From positions 1-7,163 of the forward strand of contig CAZXFJ010000043.1 in assembly GCA_964640435.1 (NCBI GenBank): 7,163 nucleotides of DNA, in the 5' to 3' direction. The position numbers were made by a program, and so were the translations under genes. The first letter of the stretch is position 1; every line of letters starts with the position of its first letter. This document shows, piece after piece, positions 4,768 to 7,163 of the stretch. The stretch comes from GWA1-39-11 sp964640435 (GTDB taxonomy: Bacteria > Patescibacteriota > Microgenomatia > Levybacterales > GWA1-39-11). The notes below the pieces were generated by a model. That model ran no database searches, was not told where the DNA came from, and was given only the letters and a program-made list of their open reading frames with translations.

Positions 4768-6782
4768 TGGATTTAAAAACTCCACTTCGAATAATCGGAC
4801 CGGCATTTCGCATGAAAGGAAAACTTCTTTCAAAACTTGGTCTTGAAACAATAGAAGACCTCCTTTTTTACCTCCCATATAGATATGAGGATGCATCTCT
4901 TGTTTCAAAAATTGACATCTTACAAATGGGAGAACACGTAACCATTCGCGGTCAGGTAACAAATGTTACAAGTATTTTTACAAAGCGCGGAATGTCAATT
5001 CAAAAAGTAACAGTGCTAGATGATACGGGCAGAATTGATTGCGTCTTCTTCAACCAGAAGTTCATTATGAATACACTTCATAAGGGAGACTTCATTTCAA
5101 TCTCAGGAAAGGTTCAAAAGTTTGGAAATAAAATTTCATTGCTTTCAAAAAATTATGAAATATTAAAAAGTGAGGATGGTGAATCAATTCATACAGGTCG
5201 CATTGTCCCGATGTATTCCCAGACACCAGGACTATCAACAAAATGGATTCGAGGACGCATTAAGCAAGTTTTTGACAGTGGCCTTACCTTTGAAGATTAT
5301 CTACCGACAGAAGTTACAAGCGAAAACAAACTTATCCCGCTAATTGATGCTGTTCATAAAATCCATTTTCCGGGTTCTTTTGAGGAGGCAGAAAGAGCCC
5401 GCACGCGACTTGCTTTTGATGAACTATTTTTGAAACACAGTGCTTCGATTTTGAGAAAAAAAGAGTGGGAACAAAAAGAAAAAGGAATTGCTTTTAAAAT
5501 TGATCAAGCAAAAATAAATAAAGTTATTGAAAGCTTACCGTTTAAGCTCACCAGTGCACAAAGAAAAGCAATTGAAGATATAGCACTAGATCTTACGAGT
5601 GATATTCCGATGAATAGATTACTTGAAGGAGACGTCGGATCTGGTAAGACAATTGTCGCTGCAATAGCTGCATACATCGCTCACTTAAATGGGTTTCAGA
5701 TTGCATTCATGGGCCCAACTGAAATTTTGGCGACTCAGCACTTTAAGACCATCTCGGCTATTTTGGCTCCATTTAATGTCCGCGTAGAGCTCTTCACGGG
5801 GTCGAGTAAAAGTGCCGAGAAAAAGGATTTTGATATAGCTGTTGGAACACATGCACTAATTCATAAACGAGGAGAATTTAAAAAATTAGGACTAGTAATT
5901 ATTGATGAACAACAAAGATTTGGAGTAGAGCAACGAGCAATATTAAAAGAAAAAGGTAATAACCCTCATCTATTGTCAATGACAGCAACTCCAATCCCAA
6001 GAACCATATTCTTAACCATATATGCAGACCTTAAGTTATCAGTTTTAAACGAACTACCGGCAGGACGCAAGAAAATTAAAACATGGCTAGTACCTGAAGA
6101 GAAAAGAAAAGGTGGATACGAGTGGATCGCTGAGAAAATTAAAAAAGAAAAAAGCCAAGTGTTTATTGTTTGTCCCTTTATTGAACCATCTGAGACATTA
6201 ACAACTGTTAAAGCAGTTAAAGACGAGTTTGAGAAGCTTAAAAAGACTTTTCCAAAGTTTAAATTGGATCTTCTTCATGGAAAAATGAAAGCATCAGAAA
6301 AAGATGAAGTCATTAAGAAGTTTCGTGAAGGTAAAACAGATATCCTAGTCGCGACTCCAGTAATAGAAGTAGGAATAGATATTCCAAGCGCTGATATTAT
6401 GCTTATTGAAGGGTCAGAAAGATTTGGACTCTCCCAACTTCATCAGTTACGCGGAAGGGTAGGAAGAGGACAAAAAGAATCATTCTGTCTTCTCTTTACG
6501 GAATCAAAAACAGATAAAACTCGTGAACGATTAACATATTTAACAACAATCGATAATGGAATGGAACTTGCTGAAGTTGATTTGCAGCTTCGAGGACCAG
6601 GAGATATGTTTGGAACAGCTCAACACGGAATTCCAGAACTTAAAATTGCTACATTTTCAGATGCACCAATAATGCAGGCGACACAAAAGGCAGCAGAGAA
6701 GATTTTTAAAAGTATTGATAAATATCCTGAGTTAAAACAAAAGATTTTAGAAACAGATGTGCCTAAAATTTCAAAAGACTAA
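4767..6782 (+). CDS. recG: ATP-dependent DNA helicase RecG
   Basis: This 671-residue superfamily 2 helicase and branch migrator remodels stalled forks and Holliday junctions. The start at 4767 fits the family N-terminus (MDLKTPLRIIGPAFRMKGKLLSKLG). An upstream in-frame ATG at 4704 would add 21 residues lying across the promoter and the small ORF. The N-terminal wedge with OB fold (about 50-150) contains VTIRGQVTNV and GDFISISGKV. Helicase domain 1 has the LTSAQRKAI motif (261-269), Walker A GDVGSGKT (288-295), MGPTEILATQHF (315-326), GTHALI (360-365), motif II DEQQRFGV (380-387) and MTATPIPRT (405-413). Domain 2 has LLHGKMK (502-508), VATPVIEVGIDIP (528-540) and the QLHQLRGRVGRG stretch (557-568). 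The C-terminal part has LRGPGDMFGTAQHG (608-621). Motif II reads DEQQ where RecG usually has DEQH, and the loop before GTHA is shorter than in E. coli. Its TAA overlaps the convergent protease stop. Confidence 0.96.
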   Translation: MDLKTPLRIIGPAFRMKGKLLSKLGLETIEDLLFYLPYRYEDASLVSKIDILQMGEHVTIRGQVTNVTSIFTKRGMSIQKVTVLDDTGRIDCVFFNQKFIMNTLHKGDFISISGKVQKFGNKISLLSKNYEILKSEDGESIHTGRIVPMYSQTPGLSTKWIRGRIKQVFDSGLTFEDYLPTEVTSENKLIPLIDAVHKIHFPGSFEEAERARTRLAFDELFLKHSASILRKKEWEQKEKGIAFKIDQAKINKVIESLPFKLTSAQRKAIEDIALDLTSDIPMNRLLEGDVGSGKTIVAAIAAYIAHLNGFQIAFMGPTEILATQHFKTISAILAPFNVRVELFTGSSKSAEKKDFDIAVGTHALIHKRGEFKKLGLVIIDEQQRFGVEQRAILKEKGNNPHLLSMTATPIPRTIFLTIYADLKLSVLNELPAGRKKIKTWLVPEEKRKGGYEWIAEKIKKEKSQVFIVCPFIEPSETLTTVKAVKDEFEKLKKTFPKFKLDLLHGKMKASEKDEVIKKFREGKTDILVATPVIEVGIDIPSADIMLIEGSERFGLSQLHQLRGRVGRGQKESFCLLFTESKTDKTRERLTYLTTIDNGMELAEVDLQLRGPGDMFGTAQHGIPELKIATFSDAPIMQATQKAAEKIFKSIDKYPELKQKILETDVPKISKD

Positions 6783-7163
6783 GAATTTCCTCTTGCCTTC
6801 TTCATGTAATCTGCAACATATTGCTCTCTGTCTTCCGCCTTTACTTTCTTTGCATCAAGATACGCATGTACAGCAGGTATTGAATTAAATGCGGCATGTC
6901 GAACAAAAGCATTCCAATATCCGTGTTTTTGTTGTTCTCCTGTATAACTCATGCCTAGAAATAAAGAGGCAAGATGTAATCTTTCTGTTGATATTTTAGC
7001 GCCACCTTCAGAATTATTCACTACATTATGTATTAAACTAAAGGCCACAGACGAAGCAAGCTTAACCTTCCAATCGTATTTCACGCCAAATTTTTCTGCC
7101 AACTTATAAGGAAGTAGTCTAAAAGCTGCTTCCTCAATTGCTGGTCCAATAATTACAGCGCTT
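6779..7163 (-). CDS. CPBP-family (CAAX-protease-like) intramembrane metalloprotease, C-terminal part (5' truncated)
   Basis: On the minus strand the frame is open to the right edge, giving 127 visible residues; the N-terminus is outside the window. A TTG at 7102 is an internal Leu codon, not a credible start, because motif 1 lies upstream of it. The three CPBP/Abi motifs (PF02517) appear in order with plausible spacing: EEAAFR (EExxxR, visible residues 10-15), FSLIH (FxxxH, 41-45) and HAAFN (HxxxN, 89-93). The Glu and His residues are the expected zinc and catalytic ligands. The visible part is less hydrophobic than many relatives, and the stretch between motifs 2 and 3 is fairly polar. In other bacteria the family processes prenylated proteins, handles bacteriocin self-immunity or cleaves anti-sigma factors; no partner is visible here. 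It ends tail-to-tail with recG, stops overlapping in CTAA. Confidence 0.75.
   Translation of the reverse strand, partial: SAVIIGPAIEEAAFRLLPYKLAEKFGVKYDWKVKLASSVAFSLIHNVVNNSEGGAKISTERLHLASLFLGMSYTGEQQKHGYWNAFVRHAAFNSIPAVHAYLDAKKVKAEDREQYVADYMKKARGNS

Noticed and set aside
4299..4962. Minus-strand ORFs of 79 and 113 codons
   Set aside because: They are antisense to the tyrS S4 region and to the small ORF plus recG start, with no supporting motifs; the second also runs over the recG promoter.
1..7163. Possible UGA recoding, since none of the six visible stops is TGA
   Set aside because: Six stops is too small a sample, and no in-frame TGA occurs in over 2,000 codons of recognisable protein, which argues against the UGA-as-glycine code of Gracilibacteria.

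Overview
The window is AT-rich, compact bacterial chromosomal DNA. Low-GC housekeeping genes sit tail-to-tail or nearly touching, Shine-Dalgarno sequences are absent, the penicillin-binding protein has a Pro/Thr-rich tail, and the RecG and TyrRS look like those of uncultured lineages. Together these suggest a Candidate Phyla Radiation (Patescibacteria) genome, perhaps Microgenomates-like. That placement is inference from overall character, not from a marker comparison. A run of 10 Ns indicates a draft, probably metagenome-assembled, scaffold.

Layout. Positions 1-564 (+) hold the 3' end of pheT, the phenylalanyl-tRNA synthetase beta chain, ending in its FDX-ACB domain. Positions 618-1013 (+) encode an unrecognised 131-residue protein with its own promoter. 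It converges on, and overlaps by 23 bp, a complete class A penicillin-binding protein (991-3354, -). A 76-bp divergent promoter region (3355-3430) separates that gene from tyrS (3431 onward, +), a tyrosyl-tRNA synthetase with a C-terminal S4 domain. The tyrS end runs into the N gap at 4604-4613. After the gap come an ORF for a 34-residue, single-span membrane peptide (4655-4759, +) and complete recG (4767-6782, +). RecG ends tail-to-tail, with a 4-bp overlap, against a CPBP-family (CAAX-protease-like) membrane metalloprotease on the minus strand (6779 to the right edge, partial).

Functionally this is core biology: aminoacyl-tRNA supply (PheT, TyrRS), peptidoglycan synthesis (PBP1A type), replication-fork and recombination repair (RecG), plus a membrane protease and two small uncharacterised proteins. 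No mobile element, CRISPR array, tRNA or rRNA was seen, and I see no new multi-gene system.

The most notable pattern is in the starts. All four complete larger genes have an exact TATAAT hexamer that ends only 6 or 8 nt before the ATG, with no Shine-Dalgarno sequence between. This predicts leaderless transcripts as the default here. Second is the small membrane ORF between tyrS and recG, whose stop codon lies inside the recG -10 box.
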